From Saccharomonospora azurea NA-128 (GTDB lineage: Bacteria > Actinomycetota > Actinomycetes > Mycobacteriales > Pseudonocardiaceae): 50,203 nt of DNA. The position numbers and the translations under genes were made by a program. The stretch spans positions 1,864,122 through 1,914,324 of the forward strand of contig NZ_CM001466.1 in assembly GCF_000231055.2 (NCBI RefSeq). Direction: 5' to 3'. Shown here one piece after another: positions 42,424 to 50,203 of this stretch; the stretch's first letter is position 1, and every line of letters starts with the position of its first letter. The notes beneath the pieces were generated by a model. It saw only the letters and a list, made by a program, of their open reading frames with translations, was not told the DNA's origin and did no database searches.

Positions 42424-43379
42424 CGCGCGTCCAGCAGCGTCTTGCCGAGCGCCTGGCGCGACTCGATGAGGGCGTGCGCGTCCGCCGCCCGCTCCAACGG
42501 GAACCGTTGCCCGATCACCGGTCGGAGCCGCCCCTGCGCCACCTCGGTCAGTGCCTGCCGCGCGTAGTCACGCAGGCGCGAGGGCTCGCCGGGCGACCAC
42601 GACACGACGCTGATGCCGCGTTCGTCCGCCAGCTCGGCGGGCACCTCCGTGAACACACCGCCGGCCGCACCGTAGGGCACGAACCGTCCACCCGGGCCGA
42701 GCAGGTCGAAGGCGGCCCGGCCCACGGCCCCGCCGACGGCGTCGAAGACCACGTCCACCCCTCCCGTCCGACGGCGGACGTCCTCGATCCACCGGTCGTC
42801 GCGGTAGTCGACGGTCACCTCGGCGCCGAGATCGGCGGCGAGCTCCCGCTTGCGACCCTCCCCCGCGGCCGCGACGACCGTGGCTCCCTTCGCGCGGGCG
42901 AGCTGAACCAGCAGGCTCCCGACGCCACCCCCAGCGGCTTCGACCAACACCCGCTCGCCCTCGCCGACACCGGCCGAGTCGAGCACCAGCAGAGCCGTGC
43001 GCCCGTCGGCCAACACCGCCACCGCGTCGTCGAGCCCGACCCCGTCCGGCACCCGAAGCAGCGCCGCGGCGTCGACCGCGACCTGTTCCGCGTAGCCACC
43101 GGAACCCGTGAGGCTCGCGACCACCCGCTCACCGATCAGGCCCGGGTCGACCTTCGTCCCCACCCGGGTCACGACCCCACCGACACCGTTGCCGGGCACC
43201 AGGGGCGGCTCCACCTAGAAGGGCCCGAACGGGCCCCGCCGGTACTGGGTCTCGACGAACGTGATGTTCGCGTACGCCACCCGCACCACCACCTGTCCCG
43301 CGTCCGGGTCCGGATCCGGGGCCTCTCCGGGCACCAGGACCTCGGGACCACCGAATGCGGTCATGCGCACAACTCGCAC
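42420..43379 (-). pseudogene. Zinc-type alcohol dehydrogenase / quinone oxidoreductase with in-frame amber codon
   Basis: GTG 43379 (behind AGAGGAG) starts a GroES-like domain (MTAFGGPEVLVPGEAPDPDP, then VRVAYANITFVETQYRRGPF). A TAG at 43215-43217 interrupts it, and the same frame continues at once with VEPPLVPGNGVGGVVTRVG, the rest of the GroES domain and a Rossmann domain (VLVEAAGGGVGSLLVQLARA). Only one codon is wrong. It may be a recent nonsense mutation, a sequencing error, or a split gene restarting at GTG 43214. The downstream AKR in the same operon is clearly dead, so decay is more likely. Confidence 0.75.
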
Positions 43380-43560
43380 GGGCACTCCTCTCCGCCGGTC
43401 ACCAGCCTGCAACCTCGACTCGACTGGAGGTCAAGATCACAGCAGGCGGCACCACGGGAAGGCGGACGAGCACAGGGAAAACGGAGTCCCTGCACGAGGA
43501 ACACGCGAGAAGAGAAGAAGCGCCGGTCCGTTGTGATACGGAACTCGACGCAGAAGAAGG

Positions 43561-43605
43561 GGCGGCCCGCTCTACCAGCCTGGGGGTCACCGGGAGCGGG
43601 CCGCC
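43561..43605 (+). terminator. Strong GC hairpin in a 450-bp gene-free region
   Basis: GGCGGCCCGCT (43561-43571) and AGCGGGCCGCC (43595-43605) form a perfect 11-bp stem with a 23-nt loop. No recognised gene ends just before it on either strand. The region 43380-43836 has no supported protein gene. Confidence 0.5.
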
Positions 43606-43644
43606 GACACCCAGCTTAAGCAATAAGTTCCGACTTCGCCGCTC

Positions 43645-43672
43645 GGGGGCGGGAGTCACCCCGTGTTTTTTT
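43645..43672 (+). terminator. Hairpin followed by T7 run
   Basis: GGGGG (43645-43649) can pair with CCCC (43659-43662), followed by GTG and seven T residues (43666-43672). T-runs like this are rare in such GC-rich DNA and look like an intrinsic terminator on the plus strand. What is transcribed into it is unknown; a small RNA from 43400-43670 is possible. Confidence 0.45.
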
Positions 43673-43836
43673 CCCACCACGGAGTGACGACCGTGGTGAT
43701 TCGTCCAGTTCGGCCCGACCTGGGATGTCCTCGGCGCGAAATCGACCGAGACCGACGCCTCCCGTTGATCGTCCAAACAGCCAGTACGGCAGGATGGCGC
43801 GAGCCAAGCGCACGATCACAAGGAATAGAGGGCAGC

Positions 43837-44925
43837 ATGCACGACGGCAGCGGCCGCATCGCGGTGCAGAACCTCACCAAGCAGTTCGGCGCCGTCACCG
43901 CGGTGCAGAATCTCAGCTTCACGGTGGAACCCGGCAGCGTCACGGGCTTTCTCGGCCCGAACGGCGCCGGTAAGACGACCACGTTGCGAATGCTGCTCGG
44001 GCTCGTCCGCCCGACGGCAGGCACGGCGACCATCAACGGTCGGCAGCATCACGAACTGGGCAACCCCGCCCGCGTCGTCGGTTCGGTACTCGACAACGGC
44101 AGCTTCCACCCGAAGCGGAGCGCACGCGATCACCTGCGCGTGTACGCGGCGGCGATCGGGGTGCCGGACCAGCGCGCGGACGAGGTGCTGGGACTCGTGG
44201 GCCTCAGCCCCGCGGGCCACCGCAAGGCGGGCGGATTCTCCCTCGGCATGCGCCAGCGACTCGCGTTGGCCACGGCGCTGCTCGGTGATCCTCAGGTTCT
44301 GGTGCTCGACGAACCGGCCAACGGACTCGACCCCGAGGGCATCGCGTGGCTGCGCACGTTCCTCCGCTCGTTCGCGGCGCAGGGCCGCACGGTGCTGGTC
44401 TCCAGCCACCTGCTGTCGGAGGTCGAGCAGACGATCGACCAGGTGGTCATCGTGAGTGCGGGCATGACGCGCTACTTCGGGCCGCTGGAGCACCTGCGCC
44501 AGAGCCAGCGCTCGCGGGTCCTGGTGCAGCCCGCGGACGCGTCCGGGCTCGCGACGGCGTTGCGCGAGGCCGGCATCACCGACGTCGAGCCCACGGCGGA
44601 CGGCCGTGTGGCGGTGGCCGGGACGACGGTGCAGCAGATCGGCGACGTCGCCGCGAAGGCGGGCATCGCCGTGTACGGCATGGAGGAGCAGAAGGCCGAC
44701 CTGGAGCAGCTGTTCTTCCAGCTGACCTCGGGTCAGTACGCCGGAGCCCCACTGCCCGGACAGCCCGCCCAGGGCAACTGGGCCCAGCCCGGCGCGCCCC
44801 AGGCAGCACAGCCCAACCCGTACGCGCAGTACCAGCAGACCCCGCAGCAGACGTACCAGCAGAACTACCAGCAACCCGGTCAACAACCGCAGCCGAACCA
44901 GGGCTGGGGAGGTCAGCAGCAGTGA
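43837..44925 (+). CDS. ABC transporter ATP-binding protein with Gln/Pro/Tyr-rich tail
   Basis: A 362-residue ATPase from ATG 43837. Walker A is GPNGAGKTTT (K46), the signature is the degenerate GFSLGMRQRLALA form usual in ABC-2-type systems, and Walker B is VLVLDEPANGLDPEG, followed by VLVSSHLLSEVEQ. From about residue 303 the protein becomes a low-complexity tail (NPYAQYQQTPQQTYQQNYQQ and similar). That tail is absent from ordinary family members and is probably disordered. The next gene encodes the permease and overlaps by one base (TGATG), so they form one exporter. Confidence 0.88.
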   Translation: MHDGSGRIAVQNLTKQFGAVTAVQNLSFTVEPGSVTGFLGPNGAGKTTTLRMLLGLVRPTAGTATINGRQHHELGNPARVVGSVLDNGSFHPKRSARDHLRVYAAAIGVPDQRADEVLGLVGLSPAGHRKAGGFSLGMRQRLALATALLGDPQVLVLDEPANGLDPEGIAWLRTFLRSFAAQGRTVLVSSHLLSEVEQTIDQVVIVSAGMTRYFGPLEHLRQSQRSRVLVQPADASGLATALREAGITDVEPTADGRVAVAGTTVQQIGDVAAKAGIAVYGMEEQKADLEQLFFQLTSGQYAGAPLPGQPAQGNWAQPGAPQAAQPNPYAQYQQTPQQTYQQNYQQPGQQPQPNQGWGGQQQ

Positions 44926-45821
44926 TGGGCAACCTGATCAAGGCGGAGTTCCGCAAGACGTTCAGCCTCAACCTGTGGTGGGCGCTGGCCATTCCGGCTT
45001 TCGTGGCCTCGCTGGTGTTCGCGTTGAGCTGGGGCGCCAGCGTCAACGACTTCAACGAGTTCCTCGGCAGCAGTGACGCGCAGGAACTGGCGATGCTGCT
45101 CGGGATCGACGTCGCGACCATGCCGGTGGGGCTGCTCTCGCTCGGGCGTGCGATCAACATCGGCGTGTTCTTCGGTGTGCTGTTCGGCGTCACGGCTCTC
45201 GCGGGCGAGTACCGCAACAAGACGATCAGCACGACGTTCCTCACGGCACCGAACCGCGCGTCCGTGCTCAGCGCGAAGATGGTCACGTTCACCGTGTGGG
45301 GCCTCTTCTACGGCGTCATCGCCGTCGGGGCGGCGAGCATCGGCACGGCGATCACCGTGGACAGCGCCGGGCTGCCCTCGGCGGGGCAGTGGCTCGGCAT
45401 CGCCGGGGCCGGGCTGCTCGCGGCCATCCTGGGCACCCTGTTCGGCGTCGGGCTCGGCGCCGTGTGGAACAGCGTCACCGGCCCGACCGTGTTCCTGTGC
45501 CTGTGGATGCTGCTGATCGAGAACATCCTCGTGCTCGTGGCGTTCTTCTCCGCCGAACTCGACTGGCTCGGCGGCGTGCTGCCGAACGGGGCGCTGAACG
45601 GCATCGTCGGTGCCGTCGGTGCGGAGGCGTTCGGGGCGATCGGGTCGTCGATGTCGGCCCACATCGACCAGATCGACGACGGCCTGCAGTGGGGCATGCA
45701 GTTCTTCGCGGGCGCTCCGGGTGCCTTCTCGTGGTGGGCCTCCGCCCTCATCTTCTTCGCATGGACCATGCTGTTCTTCGGTAGTGGTTGGGCCGCCAAC
45801 CAGAACCGCGACATCACCTGA
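44925..45821 (+). CDS. ABC-2-type transporter permease
   Basis: A 298-residue membrane protein with about six hydrophobic segments. MGNLIKAEFRKTFSLNLWWA is a typical ABC-2 permease start; ALAGEYRNKTISTTFLTAPN with the LSAKMVTF that follows is the characteristic cytoplasmic loop that contacts the ATPase. ATG 44925 shares its A with the stop of the ATPase gene; a GTG three nt upstream is an alternative. Substrate is unknown (drug, peptide or lipid). It is followed 23 nt later by a fused exporter gene, possibly on the same transcript. Confidence 0.85.
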   Translation: MGNLIKAEFRKTFSLNLWWALAIPAFVASLVFALSWGASVNDFNEFLGSSDAQELAMLLGIDVATMPVGLLSLGRAINIGVFFGVLFGVTALAGEYRNKTISTTFLTAPNRASVLSAKMVTFTVWGLFYGVIAVGAASIGTAITVDSAGLPSAGQWLGIAGAGLLAAILGTLFGVGLGAVWNSVTGPTVFLCLWMLLIENILVLVAFFSAELDWLGGVLPNGALNGIVGAVGAEAFGAIGSSMSAHIDQIDDGLQWGMQFFAGAPGAFSWWASALIFFAWTMLFFGSGWAANQNRDIT

Positions 45822-45844
45822 CGCGAGACGAAGAGGGGTCGTGA

Positions 45845-48800
45845 GTGGAGAGCAGAGCACCGACACTGTCACCCACCCACGGCCCCTCTTCCCGTTCCCG
45901 GGGCGGCTGGATCAGGCGGCTGGCGTCGGCCTGCTGGCGGCACCCCGTGCTGGTCGTGCTGGCGCTGTCCGCGGCGGTCGTCGGAGTGGGCCTGCAGGCG
46001 GCCACGCCGCTGCTCGTGCGTGCCGCCGTGGACGGCGCGGTCGCCGGTGACACCTCCGACCTCACCCTGCTGGCGGGCGGCCTGGTAGGCCTGCAGCTGC
46101 TGGCGTTCGGCAGCGCGTTCGCACGCCGCTACCTCGGCGGCCGACTCGCCCTCGACGTGCAACACGACCTGCGTCGCGACGTGTTCGCGTCGGTCTCCCG
46201 CCTCGACGGCGGCAAGCAGGACTCGATGAAGACCGGGCAGATCGTGTCGCGGGCGATCACCGATCTGCAGCTGGTGACCGGGTTCCTCATGCAGGTTCCG
46301 CTGTCGGCGGGCTCCGTGGTCTTCGCCCTCCTCGCGCTCGGCGCGATGCTGTGGATGTCGCCGCTGCTCACCCTCATCGCCCTCGTGGTGGCTCCCGCCG
46401 TGGGCGTGGTGGTCGCGGTGAGCCGCAAACGCCTCTTCCCCGCCACGTGGTCGGCGCAACAGCGGGCGGCCGACCTCGCCCAGCAGGTCGAGGAGACCGT
46501 CACCGGGGTTCGGGTGGTGAAGGGCTTCGGGCAGTCGTCTCGGGAGGTCACGACGCTGTCCGGGAAGGCGCGCAGGCTCTACGCCGAACGCCTGCGGGCC
46601 GCGCGGCTGGCCGCGGTCCCGACGGCCACCACCTCGGCGCTTCCCGCGGCGGGCCAGGTGGCCGTGCTCGCCGTCGGCGGGATCCTCGCCCTGCGTGGCG
46701 AGATCAGCCTCGGCACCTTCCTGGCGTTCGCCACCTACGTCTCGGCGCTCGTCGGTCCGGCCCGGATGCTCGCGAGCCTCATCGTGCAGGCCCAGCTCAC
46801 CCGTGCCGGAGTCGAACGGGTCAACGAGCTCGTCGACGCCCAACCCGAGGTCGTCGACCCCGCTCACCCCCGGCCCGTACCCCCGGGTCCGCTGTCGGTG
46901 CGCTTCGACGACGTGCGGTTCGGCTACACGCGCACCGATCCCGTGCTCCGGGGACTGTCGTTGGAGGCCCGGGCGGGCGAGACCCTCGCGCTCGTGGGCA
47001 CCGCAGGCTCCGGGAAGTCGACGATCTCGCTGCTGCTCCCCCGCTTCTACGACCCCCACGCGGGCTCAGTGCGACTCGGCGGGGTCGACGTGCGCGAGCT
47101 GGCGCTCTCCGACCTCCGGCGCACCGTGGGCGTCGTGTTCGAGGAGGCGTTCCTGTTCTCGACGTCGGTGCGCGAGAACATCGCCTACGGCAGGCCGGAC
47201 GCATCCGACGAGGAGGTCGTGGCCGCCGCGAAGGCCGCCGAGGCGCACGAGTTCATCAGCGCCCTGCCCGACGGCTACGACACGCAGGTGGGTGAGCGCG
47301 GCCTGACCCTCTCGGGCGGGCAACGCCAGCGGCTCGGCCTCGCCCGGGCTCTGCTCACCGATCCCCGGGTGCTCGTGCTGGACGACGCGACGTCGGCGGT
47401 GGACACCGTCACCGAGTCCGCGATCCACGACACGCTCCGCAGCGTGACGCGCTCGCGCACCACGATCCTCATCGCCCACCGCCGCTCCACGCTCGCGTTG
47501 GCCGACCGCATCGCGGTCCTCGACGGTGGGCGGGTCGTCGACGTCGGCACGCACGACGAGCTCTGGCAGCGGTGCGCTCTCTTCCGCGACCTCGTGTCGG
47601 GGCCGGGCGACGACGTCGAGGCGATTCACCGGCACACCGACCTGGCGAGCGACGGCAGCGGTGTGACCCCGCAGCTCTGGCCGAAGCAGGACAAGGCGGA
47701 CGAGGACGGCACGCAGACCGGAGACACCGCGGTGAGCAGGGCGACCACGACGGCCCCGGCGGTCGGCCCGGGTTCGCGGGCCTCGCTCGACCTGCCGCCC
47801 ACCCCCGACCTGCTGGAACGGGTGCGGCGCCTGCCCCCGGCGACCGGCGAACCCCGGCTCGCCGGCGAGGACCCCACGGCGGAGGACCCGCACTTCCGGT
47901 TGTGGAGGCTGCTCCGCCCGGTGCGCCCGATCCTGGCGGCCGTGGTGGCGCTCGTGGCCGTCGACGCGCTCGCCGCCATCGCCGTGCCCGCCCTGTACGA
48001 GCGCGGTGTGGACGACGGTGTGCGGGTGGGTGTGGAGTCCGCCGTCTGGCTGGCCGCCCTCGCCGGAGCGGTGGTGATCGCGGTCGACTGGGTCGCCGTG
48101 TGGGCCCAGACGCGGCTCACCGCCCGCAGCGGCGAGTCGGTGCTCTACCTGCTGCGCGTGCGCAGCTACGCCCACCTGCAACGACTCGGCCTCGACTACT
48201 ACGAGCGCGAGCTCGCGGGCCGCATCATGACGCGGATGACCACCGACATCGACGCGCTGTCGACGTTCCTCCAGACCAGCCTCGCGACCGCCGTGGTGAG
48301 CGTGCTCACGCTCGTGGGCATCAGCGTGGCGCTGCTGGTCACCGACGTGAGCCTCGCGCTGTACGTCTTCGCCGTGCTGCCGGTCCTGCTGGTGGCCACG
48401 GTGCTGTTCCGCCGACGGGCGTCCGCCGCGTACACCGAGGCGCGCGAGCGGGTCAGCGCCGTCAACGCCGACATGCAGGAGAACGTCTCCGGAATGCGGG
48501 TCGCCCAGGCCTACACCCGGGAGGAGCGCTCGGCCGAGCAGTTCGCCTCGCGCAGCGACGCCTACCGGCGCTCGCGACTGCGCGCGCAACGCTACGTGGC
48601 GACGTACTTCCCGTTCGTCACCCTGCTCTCGGGCGTGGCCGAGGCCGTGGTGCTGGTGGCCGGAGCCACCCGGGTCGCCGACGGCACCCTCTCCATCGGC
48701 GTGCTCATGGCGTTCCTGCTCTACCTCGGCCTGTTCTTCTCGCCCGTACAGCAGCTGTCGAGCGTGTTCGACGCCTACCAGCAGGCCAAGGTCGGCCTCC

Positions 48801-49603
48801 GGCGCATCGGCGACCTGCTCCGCACACCGACGTCGGTGCCCCCGCCCGAGAACCCGGTGCCGGTACCGGCCCGGCTGCGGGGCGAGGTGAAGCTCGTGAA
48901 CGTCGGGTTCCACTACCCCGGCGCGGAGACGCCCGCGCTGCAGGACGTCGACCTGCACGTGTCGCCGGGCACCACGGTGGCGCTCGTGGGCGCGACGGGT
49001 GCCGGCAAGTCGACGGTGGTGAAGCTGATCGCGCGCTTCTACGACGCCACCCGGGGCCACGTGTGCCTGGACGGCGTCGACGTGCGCGACTACGACCCGG
49101 AGCAGCTCACGGGCCGGATCGGGCTGGTGCCGCAGGAGTCGCACCTGTTCTCCGGCACGGTGGCCGACAACGTGCGGTACGGCAGGCCCGACGCCACCGA
49201 CGCCGAGGTGGAGGCCGCTGTGCGCGCGGTCGGGGCGCTGGAGGCCGTCGCCGCCCTGCCGAACGGCTTCCACCAGCAGGTCGGCGAACGGGGCCGCTCG
49301 CTCTCGGCCGGGCAGCGCCAGCTGGTGGCGCTGGCGAGGGCGGAGCTGGTGGACCCGGACGTCCTGCTGCTCGACGAGGCCACCGCCGCGCTCGACCCGG
49401 CCACCGAGGCGGCCGTGCTGCGGGCCACCGACCGGCTCGCGTCGGCCCGCACGACGTTCGTGGTCGCCCACCGGCTGGCCACGGCGGCACGCGCCGACGA
49501 GATCGTGGTGCTGGACCACGGACGTATCGTGGAACGCGGGAGCCACGACGAGCTCGTCGCGGCGAACGGGCTGTACGCGCAGATGTGGCGTCACTCGGCG
49601 TGA
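45845..49603 (+). CDS. Fused ABC exporter (TMD-NBD-TMD-NBD), Rv0194-like
   Basis: A 1252-residue full-length exporter from GTG 45845. The order is TMD1 (~30-320), NBD1 (~350-580), a Pro/Ala/Thr-rich linker (~600-680), TMD2 (~690-980) and NBD2 (~1010-1250). NBD1 has GTAGSGKST (K391), VFEEAFLFS at the Q-loop and VLVLDDATSAVD, where the catalytic Glu is Asp (D514). NBD2 has GATGAGKST (K1055), VPQESHLFSG, LSAGQRQLVALA and VLLLDEATAALD (E1178). Thus one of the two ATP sites is degenerate, as in heterodimeric multidrug exporters. Layout resembles mycobacterial Rv0194. Likely exports drugs or lipids. Confidence 0.9.
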   Translation: MESRAPTLSPTHGPSSRSRGGWIRRLASACWRHPVLVVLALSAAVVGVGLQAATPLLVRAAVDGAVAGDTSDLTLLAGGLVGLQLLAFGSAFARRYLGGRLALDVQHDLRRDVFASVSRLDGGKQDSMKTGQIVSRAITDLQLVTGFLMQVPLSAGSVVFALLALGAMLWMSPLLTLIALVVAPAVGVVVAVSRKRLFPATWSAQQRAADLAQQVEETVTGVRVVKGFGQSSREVTTLSGKARRLYAERLRAARLAAVPTATTSALPAAGQVAVLAVGGILALRGEISLGTFLAFATYVSALVGPARMLASLIVQAQLTRAGVERVNELVDAQPEVVDPAHPRPVPPGPLSVRFDDVRFGYTRTDPVLRGLSLEARAGETLALVGTAGSGKSTISLLLPRFYDPHAGSVRLGGVDVRELALSDLRRTVGVVFEEAFLFSTSVRENIAYGRPDASDEEVVAAAKAAEAHEFISALPDGYDTQVGERGLTLSGGQRQRLGLARALLTDPRVLVLDDATSAVDTVTESAIHDTLRSVTRSRTTILIAHRRSTLALADRIAVLDGGRVVDVGTHDELWQRCALFRDLVSGPGDDVEAIHRHTDLASDGSGVTPQLWPKQDKADEDGTQTGDTAVSRATTTAPAVGPGSRASLDLPPTPDLLERVRRLPPATGEPRLAGEDPTAEDPHFRLWRLLRPVRPILAAVVALVAVDALAAIAVPALYERGVDDGVRVGVESAVWLAALAGAVVIAVDWVAVWAQTRLTARSGESVLYLLRVRSYAHLQRLGLDYYERELAGRIMTRMTTDIDALSTFLQTSLATAVVSVLTLVGISVALLVTDVSLALYVFAVLPVLLVATVLFRRRASAAYTEARERVSAVNADMQENVSGMRVAQAYTREERSAEQFASRSDAYRRSRLRAQRYVATYFPFVTLLSGVAEAVVLVAGATRVADGTLSIGVLMAFLLYLGLFFSPVQQLSSVFDAYQQAKVGLRRIGDLLRTPTSVPPPENPVPVPARLRGEVKLVNVGFHYPGAETPALQDVDLHVSPGTTVALVGATGAGKSTVVKLIARFYDATRGHVCLDGVDVRDYDPEQLTGRIGLVPQESHLFSGTVADNVRYGRPDATDAEVEAAVRAVGALEAVAALPNGFHQQVGERGRSLSAGQRQLVALARAELVDPDVLLLDEATAALDPATEAAVLRATDRLASARTTFVVAHRLATAARADEIVVLDHGRIVERGSHDELVAANGLYAQMWRHSA

Positions 49604-49693
49604 AGGAGCACTGTGAAGACGGTGACAGGAGGTGCGACGACCCGAAGAAGGACGAACTTCTCACCCATAGGACGAACGATCTTGATGACCGGT

Positions 49694-49706
49694 TGTTGTG
49701 ACAACA
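49694..49706. promoter_or_regulatory. Inverted repeat upstream of kgd
   Basis: TGTTGTGACAACA has perfect 6-bp arms around one base. It lies in the 249-bp region between the exporter and kgd, about 150 bp before the kgd start. TAGCCT at 49792-49797 could be the kgd -10 box. Function of the repeat is unproven. Confidence 0.3.
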
Positions 49707-49852
49707 TTCACCTTATCGATACAGCCCTGTCGGGCCCCCATTCCACCCACGTCATGGGCGAGTTCGGTGACACAGGCCGAAACCCGGGGGTTAGCCTGGT
49801 AGTCGCGAATTCACCAAACCAAGATCGAGACGGATAGAGGCGAGTCCCAGCC

Positions 49853-50203
49853 GTGTCCAGCAGCAGCCCTGCGTCACAGTTCGGCCCCAACGAGTGGCTC
49901 GTCGAGGAGATGTACGACCAGTTCCTCGCCGACCCCTCTTCAGTCGACGCCGCCTGGCATGAGTTCTTTGCCGACTTCAAACCCGCCCAGAGTGCACAGG
50001 CGAAGCCGGACGCGACGGGCGCAGAGCCGAAGTCGGCCGCGAACGGTCAGTCGACGCAGTCCGCGCCGAAGACGGAACCGAAGGCAGCCCCGAAGCCGGC
50101 ACCCGAGCCCGCCCAGGCCCCGAAGGCCCCGACATCGAGCGCGCCCGCGGCCCCGAAGCCCGCGCCCAAGCAGGAGCCGAAGCAGGCTTCGTCCGCCGCG
50201 GCC
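49853..50203 (+). CDS. kgd: Multifunctional 2-oxoglutarate metabolism enzyme, N-terminus (cut by window edge)
   Basis: GTG 49853 begins the hallmark N-terminus [20 protein letters not shown] followed by AWHEFFADF, the E1o N-terminal helix that docks in the actinobacterial Kgd/OdhA family. After it comes an Ala/Pro/Lys-rich linker that continues to the window end (117 codons visible). The complete protein (usually about 1200 residues) fuses an E2-like acyltransferase domain to the thiamine-diphosphate E1 domain and works in the TCA cycle as 2-oxoglutarate dehydrogenase/decarboxylase. Catalytic domains are outside the window. Confidence 0.9.
   Translation, partial: MSSSSPASQFGPNEWLVEEMYDQFLADPSSVDAAWHEFFADFKPAQSAQAKPDATGAEPKSAANGQSTQSAPKTEPKAAPKPAPEPAQAPKAPTSSAPAAPKPAPKQEPKQASSAAA

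Noticed and set aside
47066-49594. Minus-strand frame of about 840 codons opposite the fused ABC exporter
   Set aside because: Antisense shadow of a clear exporter gene with Walker motifs.

Overview
The window is high-GC DNA with GTG and TTG starts, several apparently leaderless genes, 4-nt stop/start overlaps and a typical actinobacterial gene set. These include a kgd-type 2-oxoglutarate enzyme at the right edge, fadE24-fadE23, fadB-fadA, and accD1-accA1-fadE19 with a TetR regulator. The AMED_5909-like and DUF5919-like genes and the overall style suggest a member of the Pseudonocardiaceae (Saccharomonospora/Amycolatopsis group). The taxon is inferred from recall; no search was run.

Layout. 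1-814: N-terminal part of a CtpI-like P-type ATPase (minus strand). 876-5407: a divergent catabolic module with a tartrate-dehydrogenase-like enzyme and a succinate-semialdehyde-type dehydrogenase on the minus strand, and a GABA-type aminotransferase and a DUF3830 protein on the plus strand, around a GntR-like palindrome. 5408-5913: an inverted repeat, a structured leader and a 30-residue His-containing small ORF. 6029-8973: a two-gene pair of a GlcD-type flavin oxidase and a ThDP enzyme. 9071-10255: a secreted serine hydrolase. 10345-17695: fatty-acid beta-oxidation (fadB, fadA, a double TetR regulator, fadE24, fadE23). About 17.7-20.7 kb: a small accessory island bounded by a 66-bp direct repeat of the fadE23 3' end. 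It carries an AMED_5909-like gene, an unknown gene, an HTH/DUF5919-like regulator and a translationally coupled inositol-monophosphatase-family gene. 20.8-23.5 kb: a CPBP protease, histidine kinase and response regulator operon. 23.7-25.8 kb: a DUF4184 membrane protein, remnants of an AraC-type regulator and a GNAT. 25.9-27.8 kb: a sodium:solute symporter with its tiny partner subunit. 28.4-34.8 kb: assorted oxidoreductases, a cysteine desulfurase, a luciferase-like monooxygenase/FMN reductase pair, a SnoaL-like protein and a GNAT.

34.9-41.5 kb holds the leucine/isovalerate module fadE19-accA1-accD1 and, beyond an SGNH hydrolase, a TetR gene. Matching 16-bp operator-like sites lie before accD1 (two) and before tetR (one), so regulator and target can be linked by sequence alone. 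41.5-43.4 kb contains one unknown gene and two decayed overlapping oxidoreductase genes: an aldo/keto reductase with an internal deletion and an alcohol dehydrogenase with an in-frame amber codon. 43.8-49.6 kb has an ABC ATPase with a Gln/Pro/Tyr-rich tail, its permease, and a fused four-domain ABC exporter with one degenerate ATP site. The start of kgd closes the window.

The least explained signals are four intergenic copies of a repeat built from ~21-bp units (8985, 29239, 39731, 39811), the 66-bp-bounded island, the short ORF at 5763 and the operator network around accD1.
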